DNA of 64,000 nt from Aquatica leii (GCA_035610365.1 CM069432.1:267527177-267591176), one strand, 5' to 3'; positions 45,262 to 57,890 are shown, counted from the first letter of the stretch. The notes: generated by a model not told the origin, from the sequence alone. Program-made: numbers and translations.

Positions 45262-48008
45262 GGGGAAAGTGTTGTACCTTGGGACGCATGTACCTTAGGA
45301 CAAAACAAACATTTTCGCCATCTGTGATCGCAGACGCGAAATTCTTGGATATAATTTCAAGAACCCTAACGCGGTTATGGATCTTCAGTTCTCAACGCAA
45401 TCGCCAACCGTAAACGTTAAATCGGCGGAATTTTGTGTTTTTAATACAATTAAATTACTATTTTGAGGGCGTGATTTATTGTATTGCAGACAAAGTAATC
45501 ATTTTGTGGAAACTGAATCAGGTGTGTAGATTCTTCATTTTGTTCTGTTTTTAATAGTTATATCAGAAATAATAAATTCTTAACACCAAAAAATATATCA
45601 GAAAAATGCAACTACTGTGCATGACTTGTACCTCGGGACAGGCTTCTGCATGTACCTCTGGACTGTACCAAGGTACATGCATCTACAGTTTTGTGAAAAT
45701 TATCATTAAAAATTTCTTTTGGTTTGTTTACCTATGGTACCTACTTATTAATTTTTATTGCAGCAACATGCCACGAAGTAAAATCGGTAAAAAAAGAGCA
45801 GCTGTTAATAAAGATTCTCTTCGAGAAGCTGTAAATGATGTCTTAGCTAATAATATGAACTTCAGAGAAGCAGCTAGGCTTCATAATGTTACTAAATCAA
45901 CCCTTGCGCGTCATATCAAATTACACCGTGAATCTGGCAATCAGACTTTTAAATATTCCGCAACAAATGCCGTAAAAAAATATTTACAGAAGAAGAGGAG
46001 CAGTGTTTAGTAGAGTATTTGGAATTTTCAGCTAGGCTTAACTATGGTTTAAATAAACAGGAAATCCGCATATTAGCTTACCAATATGCAAATGCAAATC
46101 GTAAAGAAACTCCTGATAAATGGAAAGAAGAAAAGAAAGCGGGCAGAGAGTGGCTTCGGTGTTTCCTAAAACGTCATACAAGGTTATCACTGAGAAAACC
46201 AGAGGCAACCAGTCTATCTCGTTCAACAAGTTTCAACAAAAAAAATGTTGATGAATTCTTTTCGAAACTTAAAGATTGTCAACAAAAATACAAATTTACA
46301 CCAAATAACATATATAACGTCGACGAGACTAGTAATACGACTGTTCATGTTCCACCGCGTATCATAGCTCCCAAAGGAATAAAACAACTTGGGTGCATGA
46401 CTTCTGGCGAACGTGGTATCAATGTAACTATGATTGCTGGTATTAGTGCTGTAGGAAACCACGTACCACCAATGTTAATTTTTCCTCGCGTCCATTTTAA
46501 ACAACATATGTTGAATGGGCCCCCCCCAGGAACTATCGGTGCTGCAAACCCGTCAGGTTGGTCGAATGAAGAAAAATTCTTTGAGTACATGCAACATTTC
46601 ATCGAACATGTTAAGCCAAGTAAGGAGAATCCGGTCTTGTTAGTATTTGACAACCATGACAGTCACATGTCCATTCCATTGATTGATCTAGCAAAATCCC
46701 ATGGTGTCGTTTTACTTACATTTCCACCTCATACTTCCCATAAGTTGCAACCGCTAGACCGAACAGTTTTCGGTCCTTATAAGACTTACTACAACCAAGC
46801 TGCTAATGAATGGATGCTACAAAATCCAGGAAAACCAATTTCATTGTACCAAATCGCCGAAATAGTTGGGAAAGCCTACCCAAGGGCATTTACTCAACAG
46901 AACATCACCAAGGGGTTCTCTGTAACGGGCGTTTGCCCTTTCAATTCAGACATTTTTGATGATAACGAATTCTTGAGTGCCTTTGTAACAGACCGACCAA
47001 ACTCTGACGCAGAAACGCTAGCAGTACAAGATATGCCAAATATGGATGAACCTGGGCCATCCAATCAACCTCAAAATGTCCTAAGAGAAACGAATAATAT
47101 TGTGAGCCTCCAGATGTTAAGACCGTATCCAAAAGCACCACCAAGAAAAACCACAGGAGGCAGAAAAAAAGGAAAGTCTAGAATATTGACGGACACACCC
47201 GAAAAAACTGAGTTGGAAATAGACTTTTTTAGAAAACAAGCTAAAAATCTAAAACTAAAGGTTCACAAGTGATTAGAAAAGTGTTGCAAGAAGAAAGTTC
47301 AGACGATGAAAATATTGAAATACCAACGCAGGATTCTAGTAGCGACGATGACAATTATTTGGAGAAGATAATTGAGGAAGCAAATATAGAAATGGAAACA
47401 GAGAGAGAAATAGATAATACTTCAATGTTGGAAGGAGACTTTGTGCTGGTGGAATTAAAAAGGAAAAAGTCTGTGCGTCATTATGTGGCGGAAATAATCA
47501 AGAATTTTGGGGAAGGACATTTTGAAGTTATATATGAAGAAGATGCTGGGTTGTAACAAGTTTGTCAAATGCAGAAACGGTTTACAAAATTGATGGAGTC
47601 GGACATAGTGAAAAAGTTACCAAAGCCAACAGCAGTTGGCGGTTCAGGCCGCAGGATGGAACAATTTTCTTTTCCAATCGACTTTATGTCTTATGAGATG
47701 TAGTAATTTGCTTAAAAATAAATCTTCAAATTATTAAATCTCTTATTATACGTAATTTAGACGATGTCCCAAGGTACAATTAGTACTGTTCCAAGGTACA
47801 ACACTCTGTTGTACCTTGGGACAATTTGTACCTGCCACTTGTAGGCAAGGTATCGATAGCAAAGTATAGCATTTAACTTTAGCAAAAATTATCCTAAAAT
47901 GTGAAGAAACAACTCGATTTTACAGTGTTTGCAGAGCTCATTTATATTGATAAATATTGAAGAAAAAAAATAAAACTAAAATATGTCCTAAGGTACAACA
48001 CCTTCCCC
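45262..48008 (+). mobile_element. pogo-type DNA transposon, 2,747 bp, complete ends, frameshifted transposase
   Basis: Terminal inverted repeats of about 26 bp (GGGGAAAGTGTTGTACCTTGGGAC at the left, its near complement GTCCTAAGGTACAACACCTTCCCC at the right) are flanked by the TA dinucleotides expected for Tc1/mariner-pogo insertion (45260-45261, 48009-48010). The element contains a pogo/jerky-type transposase (45770-47556). Extra copies of the GTACCTTGGGACA word lie inside both ends. The high similarity of the two ends and the small number of frame breaks suggest a recent insertion. Confidence 0.92.
45770..47556 (+). pseudogene. pogo/jerky-type transposase (HTH_psq, CENPB-like, DDE_1), two frameshifts
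   Basis: The reading starts at MPRSKIGKKRA (45770). An HTH_psq/CENP-B N-terminal domain follows (SLREAVNDVL, FREAARLHNVTKSTLARHI). The frame shifts at an A-run near 45975. The next reading (46019-47272, upstream codons also open) holds a CENP-B-like half (REWLRCFLKRH) and the DDE_1 catalytic domain: NVDET (first Asp), LVFDNHDSH (second Asp), HTSHKLQPLD (third acidic residue). A second frame change near 47270 leads into an acidic tail with a SSDDDNY and a GDFVLVELKRKKS SH3-like module (47269-47556). All three catalytic Asp are kept. Transposases of this type cut and paste at TA. The 45606-45769 part of the first ORF precedes the likely Met and is non-coding. Confidence 0.88.
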
Positions 48009-48119
48009 TACACCAGGGAAGAGAGACGTTAAATCAGAGCTCACTAAAATGTCTGTAGGTTCAGTCTTGAGTGTAGAAATGATTTGGAATTACTACGTCA
48101 ATCCAACAGTATCTGCCAA

Positions 48120-48345
48120 CAGTGAAAGACAAAATAGCAACAACCACGACGGAATGTATGTATATACAAAATAACACGCCAGTGCGGAAAGTATTACGTT
48201 GGACAAACAGGAAGAATAGTGAAGCAACGAATAGAAGAACACGAGAGAGACGTAAGGTTGAAAAGAATTGGGCAATCAGCAGTAGCAGAGCACACAGCAA
48301 CGTAGAAAGCATAACTACCATTAAGGACTATTGGAAAGTACTTGT
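48120..48345 (+). pseudogene. Penelope-like GIY-YIG endonuclease fragment
   Basis: In a frame different from the longest ORF, 48150-48300 reads QCGKYYVGQTGR followed by KQRIEEHERDV and AVAEHT, the GIY-YIG nuclease signature of Penelope-like elements (usual cGk-YvGqT-r---R--EH). The element's RT does not precede it on this strand. It ends near 48350 with LKDYWK-like residues in other frames. A truncated copy. Confidence 0.7.
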
Positions 48346-49355
48346 TTATTAAAAAGCTCGTTCAAAATAAATAATTTAAGGAATTTAATTATGGTTCGTT
48401 ATAACGAACGTCTCGTTGCTTGTTTTCATGAAGAGGATCTGATGATTTCAGTGGAAACTTTTTATCCAAGGACATCGGCTTGAGTTCTCATAGCAAAATA
48501 TAGCTAAGTCGGTACTGTATCGTTCTAACTCGCGTGCAGTATGCAGCTTTTTTTTTTAAATTCAATCTAGATAATGAATGGAAACAAATTATCTGAGTTC
48601 GTAATAACGAGTTTTTTTTTTTCTAATTTACACTTTGGTACACATAATGTTAGTTTCACGATTTACGATATGATCTTTTAATTAGTTCGCATTTTTTGGA
48701 ATTTGGAAAAAGTTCAGTTTAATAAACGCTCTATTAGACCATAGCCGAGTTTGTAAGAAATACTACTATTACTACGAGTAGTTTTTTCGTAACTTTAATT
48801 ATTCATTAAAAAATAAGTTTACAAATAAGAAAATTGCGTCGTTAACTCAAATTATTTCTAATAATTCTTTTCGTATTATAGGAAAAGCGTTGAAATCTCT
48901 AGTCGATAAAAGGTGGGTTTTTGGGTTAAGAAAACAAAACTCCTTCTCGACAAAGGAAATTAATAATACACCAATAGCGAAGCATTTTCTTACGATTTTC
49001 AATTCATTACAAAGAGGGTTTTAAGTTATTTGTCTTCTGCATGTAAAAATTATCGATTGCAAACAAAAATAATTTATTGATTCAAATTAATAGAAAACTG
49101 TTTTATGAATCGACTAGTGTGCAAACAATGCTTGATATTGATTTTGAGTTTTACAATAGCGGTTATTTTATTGTTGACTGTGCCAGTAGCAGCGCTAAAA
49201 AAAAGAAAGCAATTTTCGAATACGCATTAGTTATCGATTGTGACGCTGACTATTTTTTTTAGCGAAAATTACCAATAACGTTTTATTAAATTCTTTTACA
49301 AAACAAATCAAAACGTACTTCGGCAAAAAGACTGTAATGTTTTATCTCTTTTCAG
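48346..49355 (+). other. sequence upstream of the Klc exon
   Basis: AT-rich, without ORFs of recognisable content; probably the 5' intron of Klc. The 61-codon ORF at 49077-49262 looks like chance. The interval ends with a pyrimidine-rich acceptor TTATCTCTTTTCAG at 49355. Confidence 0.5.
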
Positions 49356-49572
49356 CAAAAAAATCGAAACCCTAGGAAAGATGACTGCGATGTCGCAAGA
49401 AGAGATAGTGTCTGCGGTACGTACTGTGGCACAAGGCTTAGAAGCACTTCGATCTGAACATGCCGGAATTCTGCACGGTCTTCACGATGCTCCAGATCCT
49501 GTTGCTTCAGAGCGTGCTGGTCTGGTGCAGCAAAGCGCCGACATGATCGAGCTTGGATTAGGAGAGGCGCAG
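49356..49572 (+). CDS. Klc: kinesin light chain, first coding exon
   Basis: The exon follows a good acceptor (CTCTTTTCAG) and ends GCGCAG before GTTAGT. Translation starts at 49381 and gives 64 residues in phase 0: MTAMSQEEIVSAVRTVAQGLEALR, SEHAGILHGL and MIELGLGEAQ. This is the conserved N-terminus of kinesin light chains, which starts the heptad region that binds the kinesin heavy chain. The full protein (about 500-550 residues) should continue with coiled coil and TPR repeats in later exons that are not recognised in the remaining 14.4 kb. The gene links kinesin-1 to cargo in axonal and other microtubule transport. 49573-50050 is intron without features. Confidence 0.9.
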
Positions 49573-50049
49573 GTTAGTCCTTTTAGATTTAAAAAGTTTG
49601 ATATTGTTTTAATTTTACCATCGAACCGACTTTGTTTAACGATCACTCTGTATACATTAATTTCGGTAATCATTTTTCGCAATTATGTACTTATGTAAAA
49701 TGTCCTTGATGTCTTATTATTTTCCTCTTTAATTTTTAATTCGTGAATCATGTCTCTTAATTAACTGTTCTGCAACTTATATTTTTTTATTATTTAATAT
49801 TAAAACCGCTTGATATTTTATTCGTGTACAGACATATTTAGCTGAGTTTTATAGTATTCATCAATCACATATTGATTCCACTAAAAGCTAATGGCCATAC
49901 CTAAAATGTTTGATAAAGTGCAAAGCACGCTGTGGTTCGTTTTTACTACCACTAATTCTAATTGTATTGATTATTATATAAAGGGCAATAATGAACTAAC
50001 TTACTAGCAATTACGCTCGAGATCTTTACTAAAACCATAAGCTAGATTA

Positions 50050-53000
50050 GGTAGTGAAGTTGGTACCTGAAGTTGCCAACGTTTTGTCGTAAGCGACTGC
50101 ATTAGGTCAAAGACGCGACGATCGTAAACGGGACGTAGATTAACATTAGAAGTACTAAACTAAACGAGTTACAACATGACTTCCAAGGTTGCAACTTGCT
50201 TGCTCAATCTTAAGAGTCAGAGGAGCGTTGTTATAGTTCATAGTCGATAATAAAAATTGTCGTAAACCATATTTAAATAGGTACGTCAAACTTCACCACT
50301 GTAAACTTGTATCCTGAATCTGAACAAAACACGTATGAGTCTTGTAAGAAAAGAATCTTTCAAGGTTGCAACGCAAGAATTTTAGTGGTTTACTTGCGCA
50401 CGCTTAAAAGTTAGAGAGAATGACAAGTCTCTTTAGATACGCTAACTTGAACGAAACTTTTATTAGTCTTGTAAAAGAGAGTCGTATGACTTCTAAGATT
50501 GCAACTTAAGTATTTTGGTCGTAGCAGCGTCCTTATAGTACGTAATCGATAATGGTAATCTTGACGTCAATCGTTTTTAGATACGCCAAATTTTACCTCA
50601 GCGAATCTGTATCCTGAACCGGAAGGAGACGTGTATTGGTCTTATAATAAAAGAATAGTATGACTACAAAGGTTATAACGCAAGAATTTTGGAGGTTCAC
50701 TTGCGCAATCTTAAAAATCAGAAGAGTTCGTTACTATCTATAATCGATCAGGGAAATCTTTACGTCAAGTCTCTTTAGATATGCCAAACCCCGACTCAAC
50801 AAACTTGTATACTAGACTTGAACGAAACTCGTATTAGTCTGGTAAGAAGAGAATCGCATGACTTCCAAGGTTGCAACGCAAGAATTATGGGGATTCACTT
50901 GAGTCCGAGAAGCGTCGTTATGGTCTATAATCGATAATGGAAATTTTGACGGCAAGCTCTGTAGATACGCCAAACCTCGCCTCAGCGAACTCTTGCGTTA
51001 AATCTGAACGATACACGTATTAGTTTTCTAAGGAAAGGATCGTATGACTTCTAAGGTTGCAACAAAAAGAATTTTGGAGGTTCTCTTGCGCAATCTTAAG
51101 AGTCAGAGTTATAATCCATGATCGATAATAGAAATCTTAACGTCAAGTCTCTTTAGATACGCCAAACTTGTGCCTTAAACTTTAACGAAGCACGCATCGA
51201 ATGATTTTCAACATTGCAACGCAACGGAGATTCACTTGAGCCGGAGGAGCGTCTTTATAGTTCATAATCGATCATGGAAATTTTGACGTCAAGTTTCTTT
51301 AGACACGTCAAATTTCTCTTCAGCGAACTATTACCCTAATTCTGAACGAAACACGTTAGTGTTTTGCAAGAAAAGAAACGTATTACTTCTAAGCTTGAAC
51401 ACAAACATTTTGGAGGTTGACGTGCGCAGTCTCAAGAGTCAAAGCAACATCGTTATAGTGCACAACTAATAATGAAAATCTTGTACTCTGAACCTGAACG
51501 AATCAGGTATAGGTCTTGTAAGGAAAGAATCGTATGACTTCTTAGGTTGTAACGGAAAAATTTTGTACATTAACTTGAGTCGGAGGAGCGTCGTTATAAC
51601 TCATCGATAATATAAATCTTGACGTCAAGTCTCTTAAGATACGTCTAACCAAACTTTAGCGAACTTCTACCCTGAATCTGAAGGAAACACGTATAGGTCT
51701 TGTAAGGAGAAAATTGTATGACTTCCTAGGTTGCAACGCAAGAATTTTGTACGTTGACTTGAGTCGAAGGAGCGGCGTTATAATCTGTAATCGATAATGG
51801 AAATCTTGACGTCAAGTCTCTTAAGATACGTCTAACCAAACCTTAGCGAACTTATACCCAGAATCTGAAGGAAACACGTATAGCTCTTGTAAGGAGAAAA
51901 TTTTGTGATTTCCTAGGTTGCAACGCAAGAATTTTGTACGTTGACTTGAGTCGAAGGGGTGTCTAACCATACCTTAGCGAAATTGTACCCTGAATCTGAA
52001 CGAAACAGGGATAGGTCTGGTAAGGAGAAAATTGTTTGACTTCATAGGTTGGAACGCAAGAATTTTGTATGCTGACTTAAGTCGGAAGAGCGTCGTTATA
52101 ATCCATAATGGAAATCTTTGCGCCAAGACTCTTAAGATACGTCTAACCAAACCTTAGCGAACTTGTACCCTGAATCTGAACGAAACACGTATAGGTCTGC
52201 TAAGAAGAAAATTGTACGACTTCTTAGGTTGCATCGCAAGAATTTTGTATGTTGACTTAAGTTGGAAGAGCGTCGTTATAATCCATAATCAATAATGGAA
52301 ATCTTGACTTCAAGTCTCTTAAGATACGTCTAACCAAACCTTAGCGAACTTGTACCCTGATTCTAAGCGAAACACGTATATGTTTTGTAAGGAGAAAATT
52401 GTTTGACTTCCTAGGTTGCAACGCAAGAATTTTGTACATTAACTTGAGTCGCAGGAGCGTCGTTATAATCTATAATCAATAATGGAAATCTTGACCTCAA
52501 GTCTCTTAAGATACGTCTAACCAAACCTTAGCGAACTTGTGTCCTGAATCTGAACGAAACACGTATAGGTCTGATAAGGAGAAAATTGTATGACTTCTTA
52601 GGTTGCAACGTAAGAATTTTGTACATGGTCTAAAGTCAGAAGAGCGTCGTTATAATCCATAATCGATAATGGAAATCTTGACGTCAAGCCTATTAAGATA
52701 CGTCTAACCAAACCTTAGCCAACTTGTGCCCTGAATCTGAACGAAACACGTATAGGTCTGGTAAAGAGAAAATTGTATGACTTCTTAGGTTGCAATGTAA
52801 GAATTTTGTACGTGGACTAAAGTCAGAAGAGCGTCGTTATAATCCATAATCGATAATGAAAATCTTGACGTCAAGCCTATTGAGATACATCTAACCAAAC
52901 CTTAGCGAACTTGTGCCCTGAATCTGAACGAAACACGTATAGGTCTGGTAAGGAGAAAATTGTATGATTTCTTAGGTTGCAACGTAAGAATTTTGTACGT

Positions 53001-55250
53001 GGACTAGAGTCAGAAGAGCGTCGTTATAATCCATAATCGATAATGAAAATCTTGACGTCAAGCTTATTAAGATATGTCTAACCAAACCTTAGCGAACTTG
53101 TGCCCTGAATCTGAACGAAACACGAATAGGTCTGGTAAGGAGAAAATTGTTTGACTTCTTAGGTTGCAACGCAAGAATTTTGTATGTTGACTTAAGTCGG
53201 AGGAGCGTCGTCATAATCCATAATGAAAATCTTGACGCCAAGTCTCTTAAGATACGTCTAACCAAACCTTAGCGAACTTGTACCCTGATTCTAAACGAAA
53301 CACGTACATGTTTTGTAAGGACAAAATTGTTTGACTTCCTAGAGTTGCAACGCAAGAATTTTGTACGTGGACTAAAGTCAGAAGAGCGTCGTTATAATCC
53401 ATAATCGATAATGGAAATCTTGACGTCTAACCAAACCTTAGCGAACGTGTGCCCTGAATCTGAACGAAACACGTATAGGTCTGGTAAAGAGAAAATTGTA
53501 TGACTTCTTAGGTTGCAACGTAAAAATTTTGTACGTGGACTAAAGTCAGAAGAGCATCGTTATAATCCATAATCGATAATGGAAATCTTGACGTCAAGCC
53601 TATTAAGATACGTCTAACCAAACCTTAGAGAACTTGTGCTCTGAATCTGAACGAAACACGTATAGGTCTGGTAAGGAAAAAATTATATGATTTCTTAGGT
53701 TGCAACTAAAGAATTTTGTACGTTGACTTAAGTCGGAGAAGCTTCGTTATAATCCGTAGCGATAATGGAAGTTTTGACGTAAAGTCTCTTTAGATACGTC
53801 AAATCTCGCTTTAGCGAACTCTTATCCTCAATCTGAACCTGAAGTTTGCTAAGAAAAGAATCGTATGACTTCTAAGGTTGCAACGCAAGAATTCTAGAGA
53901 TTCACTTGCGCAATGTTAATAGTCGGAGGAGCGTCTTTATAGCTCATAATCAATCATGGAAAGTTTGACGTCAAGTCTCTTTAGATACGTCAAATTTTTC
54001 AGCGAACTCTTACACTGAATCTAAACAAAACACGTATGAGTTTTCTAAGAAAATAATCGTATAACTTCCAAGGTTGCAACGTATGAATTTTAAAGATTAC
54101 TTTGCGCAATCTTAAAAGTCAGAGCGGCGTCGTTATAGTCCATAATCGATAATGAAAATCTTAACGTCAAGTCTCTTTAGATTCGCGAAACCTCGACGCA
54201 ACGAGCTTGTATCTTAAACTTAAACGAAACATATATTGGTCTTGTAAAAATAGAATCGAATGACTTCTAAGGTTGCAACGGAAGAATTACGGAGATTCAC
54301 TTGAGCCAAAGGAGCGTGTTTATAGTCTATAATCGATAAAGAAAATCTTTAAATATGCCAAACCTCGTCTCAGCGAATTTGCACTATGAACCTGAACAAA
54401 ACACGTATAAGTCCTGCAAAAAAAGAATGGTATGACTATCAAGGTTGCAAGGCAAGAATTATAGAGATTTACTTCAACCTTCTTTATATAAACTAAACCT
54501 TGCCTCAACGAACTTTACCCTGAATCTGAACAAAACACACATCAGTCTTGTAACAAAAAATCGTATGACTTCTGAGGTGGAACGCAAATTTTTTGAAGGT
54601 TAACGTGCGCGTTCTTCATAGTTTGGCAAGCATCGTTATAGCCCACAATAGATAATGGAATTCTTGACGTCATGTCTCTTTAGATACGCCAACCAAACTT
54701 TAGTAAATTATGGAGATTCGCTTGAGTCGGAGGAGCATCTTTATAGTCCATAATCAATAATGGAAATCTTGACGTCAAGTCTTTTTAGATACACCAAACT
54801 TCACCTCAGCGAATTCTTACCTTGAAACTGAACGAAATACGTATTAGTTTTCTAAGAAACGGATCGGATAGCTTCGAAGGTTACAACGCAAGAATTTTGG
54901 GGATTCACTTGTGAAATCTTAAGAGTCAGAGGCGTCATAGTTCTTAATCTAGTGGAGATTGACATGAAACCTCGCTTCGGTGTTATTGTACCCTGAACTC
55001 GAACGAAACACCTATTAGTCTTGTAAGGAAAGATTCTTACTACCAAGGTAGCAACGCAAGAGTTTTAGAGATTTATTTTTGTCGGAAGAGCGTCGTTGTA
55101 GTATATAATCGATAATGGAAACCTTGACCTGAAGTTTTTTTAAATATGCCAAATCTCGTTTCAGCGAACTATTACCCTGAACTTGAACGAAACACGTATT
55201 AGTCTTGTTAAAGAAGAATCGTTTGACTTCTAAGGTTGCAGCAACTCGTA
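50050..55250 (+). repeat. satellite array, 187-bp unit, about 28 copies, in the Klc intron
   Basis: The marker ACCAAACCTTAGCGAACTT begins units at 51648, 51835, 51966, 52146, 52333, 52520, 52707, 52894, 53081, 53261, 53430 and 53617. Seven of the eleven spacings are exactly 187 bp; the others (131, 180, 180, 169) reflect deletions. Each unit holds CTGAATCTGAACGAAACACGTATAGGTCT, GGTTGCAACGYAAGAATTTT, GAGCGTCGTTATAATCCATAATCGATAATGGAAATCTTGACGTCAAG in that order. Units at the flanks (50050-51600 and 53800-55250) follow the same order with much more divergence. ORFs in this interval are chance. Confidence 0.92.
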
Positions 55251-55259
55251 AATGACGTT

Positions 55260-55714
55260 TACGCCTGGGCAAAATTTATACAGCACACAAAATCGTATCA
55301 ATGTTTTTTAACATAACAAATTCCGCTCTCCCTCCCTCTGCAGCAACATAAATACCTGTGAAGTAGACACTAGGTAAAATGAAGAATAGAAATTTAGGCA
55401 TACGCCAAGGACGGAATCCTACAATCCAAAATCAATTCAAACACAATAACACCCAACCTAAGAAAAAACGCAAACAAAAGATGATTTTTCAGCTCACTAA
55501 GTATTACTAATCGGATGTGTCCAAAAGTCGTATTAAGCGGGATGATACTTCTAAGAAACAAAGAAACTTCAATTAACAGCAAAGGATATATAAAAAGAGG
55601 TACTCATTGCACAGTTGATAGTAGTCGAAACGATAGCAAAGCATGAAAAGTCAACGCAGTCCCATAGAGCAATTGGGCTAAGTGGCGCAGTTAAATCGAT
55701 AAGATTTGAACTAA
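55260..55714 (-). mobile_element. LTR retrotransposon leader region, minus strand
   Basis: The interval lies just inside the primer-binding site at 55715-55732 on the minus strand and should be the 5' leader of an LTR element whose coding region is missing; it joins the satellite at about 55255. The ORF 55582-55394 (62 codons, minus) is not recognisable. Confidence 0.5.
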
Positions 55715-55732
55715 GCCCCACGTTGGGCGCCA
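55715..55732 (-). other. tRNA primer-binding site of an LTR retrotransposon
   Basis: On the minus strand the sequence reads TGGCGCCCAACGTGGGGC, an 18-base motif that starts with the TGG complementary to a tRNA CCA end. It stands 1 bp after a sequence ending ...AAACA, the expected LTR 3' end. Confidence 0.8.
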
Positions 55733-55733
55733 A

Positions 55734-56300
55734 TGTTTTTGACAAAATTTGTTAATTACCGAACCATAATCTAAAGTAAACCAATATAACAAGAAGAGGT
55801 ATTGAAAAGAGAGAAGTTTAGACCACACAACTCTGAATATAATCTCCAAAACTAGTAAAAATCAGGAAGTAAAAGGAAGATAACTAAGAATAAATATCTA
55901 GCAGATTTTGAATGTGGAATGAAAAGAATAATCAAGACAAAAACCAACACAGTTGTGCCAAAAAGATTATTTCACCAAACACCATTAATTACTAATTAAG
56001 AAAATTTCAAGCAAAACAAAGATTCCGATAAAGTTGACTTAAAAGGTAGAGAAACAAATCATCAATTCAAAAGTCACAACCACAAAATCCCAAAAAGCTA
56101 AACACTACCTAAGTGCATCAATCAAAGTAAAATTCAAACCGCATAACACAATACACGACCGTAAAAAAGAAGTAAAAGTAAAACAGAAAGAAAGAGAAGC
56201 TTTACTTGTCAACCGAAGTCGTTCTCACACTGGAACCAAGGAAACCGAAGAACGGATTACAATATCTCAAGAGTAAAAAAAAATATTCTAACAGTTACCG
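55734..56300 (-). mobile_element. 5' LTR of the same element (outer border uncertain)
   Basis: The LTR 3' end on the minus strand is ...GTCAAAAACA at 55734, adjacent to the primer-binding site. The outer border must be an ACA on the plus strand; several candidates occur between 55980 and 56320 and none can be chosen without a second copy. The plus strand is strongly A-rich through this stretch, unlike the next segment. Confidence 0.45.
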
Positions 56301-57890
56301 ACAACATCAAAAATGACGACGAAGCAGAAGTACGCAGAGTAGAAGAAACGACGTCGCAGTCTATTGCAAATCTCAGACCAAACAAGCTCTCGACGAATTC
56401 CAAATGTAAAGTATTCAAAGCGTACGTAATTTTGCATTTTGTGTTTTCATCTCAAATTTCTGAACTATAGATCATATTTGACAGTGATATCTATTAGTAT
56501 CTAGTACAATATAATTATTGAGTAATGTATTACATAGGAAAAAAATAATAAAACTTATAAAAGATACATATTTTAAATGCATATTTTAACTTATTTTAAC
56601 TTTTGCATATCAATTCTTTCATAAAATAAAAAGTTAAATATTGCAAATTTTTACCATATGTATTTTATTATATATCCATTATTAACACTTAAAAACGGTA
56701 TTTAAAGACTAGGTTCCGGATAGTTATGCGCTAAAAACGCTTGAAATATGCACTGAAAATATGCATTTAACATATGTGCTTTTTATATTGGTTTTGATCA
56801 TTGTTAATCCTAAGAAAGTGATATGAATTTTTAAAATTAAAATAGTTCCTAAAAATTAAGTAAAAAACCTCTTAAAAGCTTATAATTATTGTAAAATATA
56901 CAATTACGTTTTAACACGTAAATATATGCTATTATAAGAGAAAATGTCGAAAATATGCATCCGAAACCTACTAATGATGCTTTTGTCTCTAATGAAAAAC
57001 GTTTGTCATACTTTCGAAATCGCGTAGAATTAAACCATTAATTACCCCTTAAATGTAACAATTAAATAAACACCACCTTGTTTTGTTAAACCACAGATTA
57101 ATTGCGTGTCGGTTATATATAAAACTTAAACGCTGTTAACTAAGAATAAGCTTAAATTGGTTCCCATTCCCTTACACAATACCTTTATCTAATGGAACAT
57201 CTACACGCGAAAGGCATTTTGACGTCACAATTCGATTTCTTGAATAAAAAAAACTGTTTGTTATTACGTTTTCTCGCACAAACCCCTAGGGCATGTTTTG
57301 GTCAAGTATTATTGGCTTTTGTCCAAATCTAATATCGACCATTTAATTAACGCGTTATACGTGAGTTCTTTAAGAATTTTAGGGCTTTTGCCGTTCGACC
57401 TCGTTTGCTATTTACGTAACATAATTAAATTTTTGTTTTTGTGTTTCCGGGTAAATAAATTTCCTCGTTTCGTATCTTTTAATTACATCTCTGATTAATA
57501 TTTAGGTTGCGTAATCGTAACTTGTGGTTTTAATTTTGCGTTATCATAATCAATACGGTCTTTTATAACACATTTTCTATATTTTTCTACACACAACTGA
57601 CCTTTTACGCTGGCTTTTATATTGTTTTTTAACTTCTATTCGCTGTTGTACTGCTTTATTACAGTTTTTGTGTCTAGCTCTTCTCGAATCTCATTTCGAA
57701 GGCTTTCATTTTTCTTCTGACTTCCGTTGTCTTGTATTCTGGCGTTGATATCTCTAGTGCTTCTTCGATCTTTTGTAATTATATCTGTTTTGGGAAAATA
57801 TACTGGTGGTTTGGCAGTAATATTTTTTACGGTTTTTGTTTGATTGATGCAATAAAATCTGGAGGAAGGTTAATATCTGATAAATGTTGA
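56301..57890. other. AT-rich interval without recognisable features
   Basis: No ORF of recognisable content. Words of the type AAATATGCAT recur between 56570 and 56970 but no unit can be defined. Presumably Klc intron. Confidence 0.4.

Noticed and set aside
45606..45769. N-terminal extension of the pogo transposase
   Set aside because: The reading contains GTACC-type subterminal repeats and low-complexity hydrophobic codons; the HTH domain starts naturally at the Met at 45770.
50050..55250. CRISPR-like array
   Set aside because: The repeats are contiguous 187-bp monomers without unique spacers, in a eukaryotic intron; this is a satellite.
55640..55732. tRNA gene ending in GGGCGCCA
   Set aside because: The terminal 18 bases match a tRNA 3' end because they are the complement of a primer-binding site; the rest does not fold into a convincing cloverleaf by eye.
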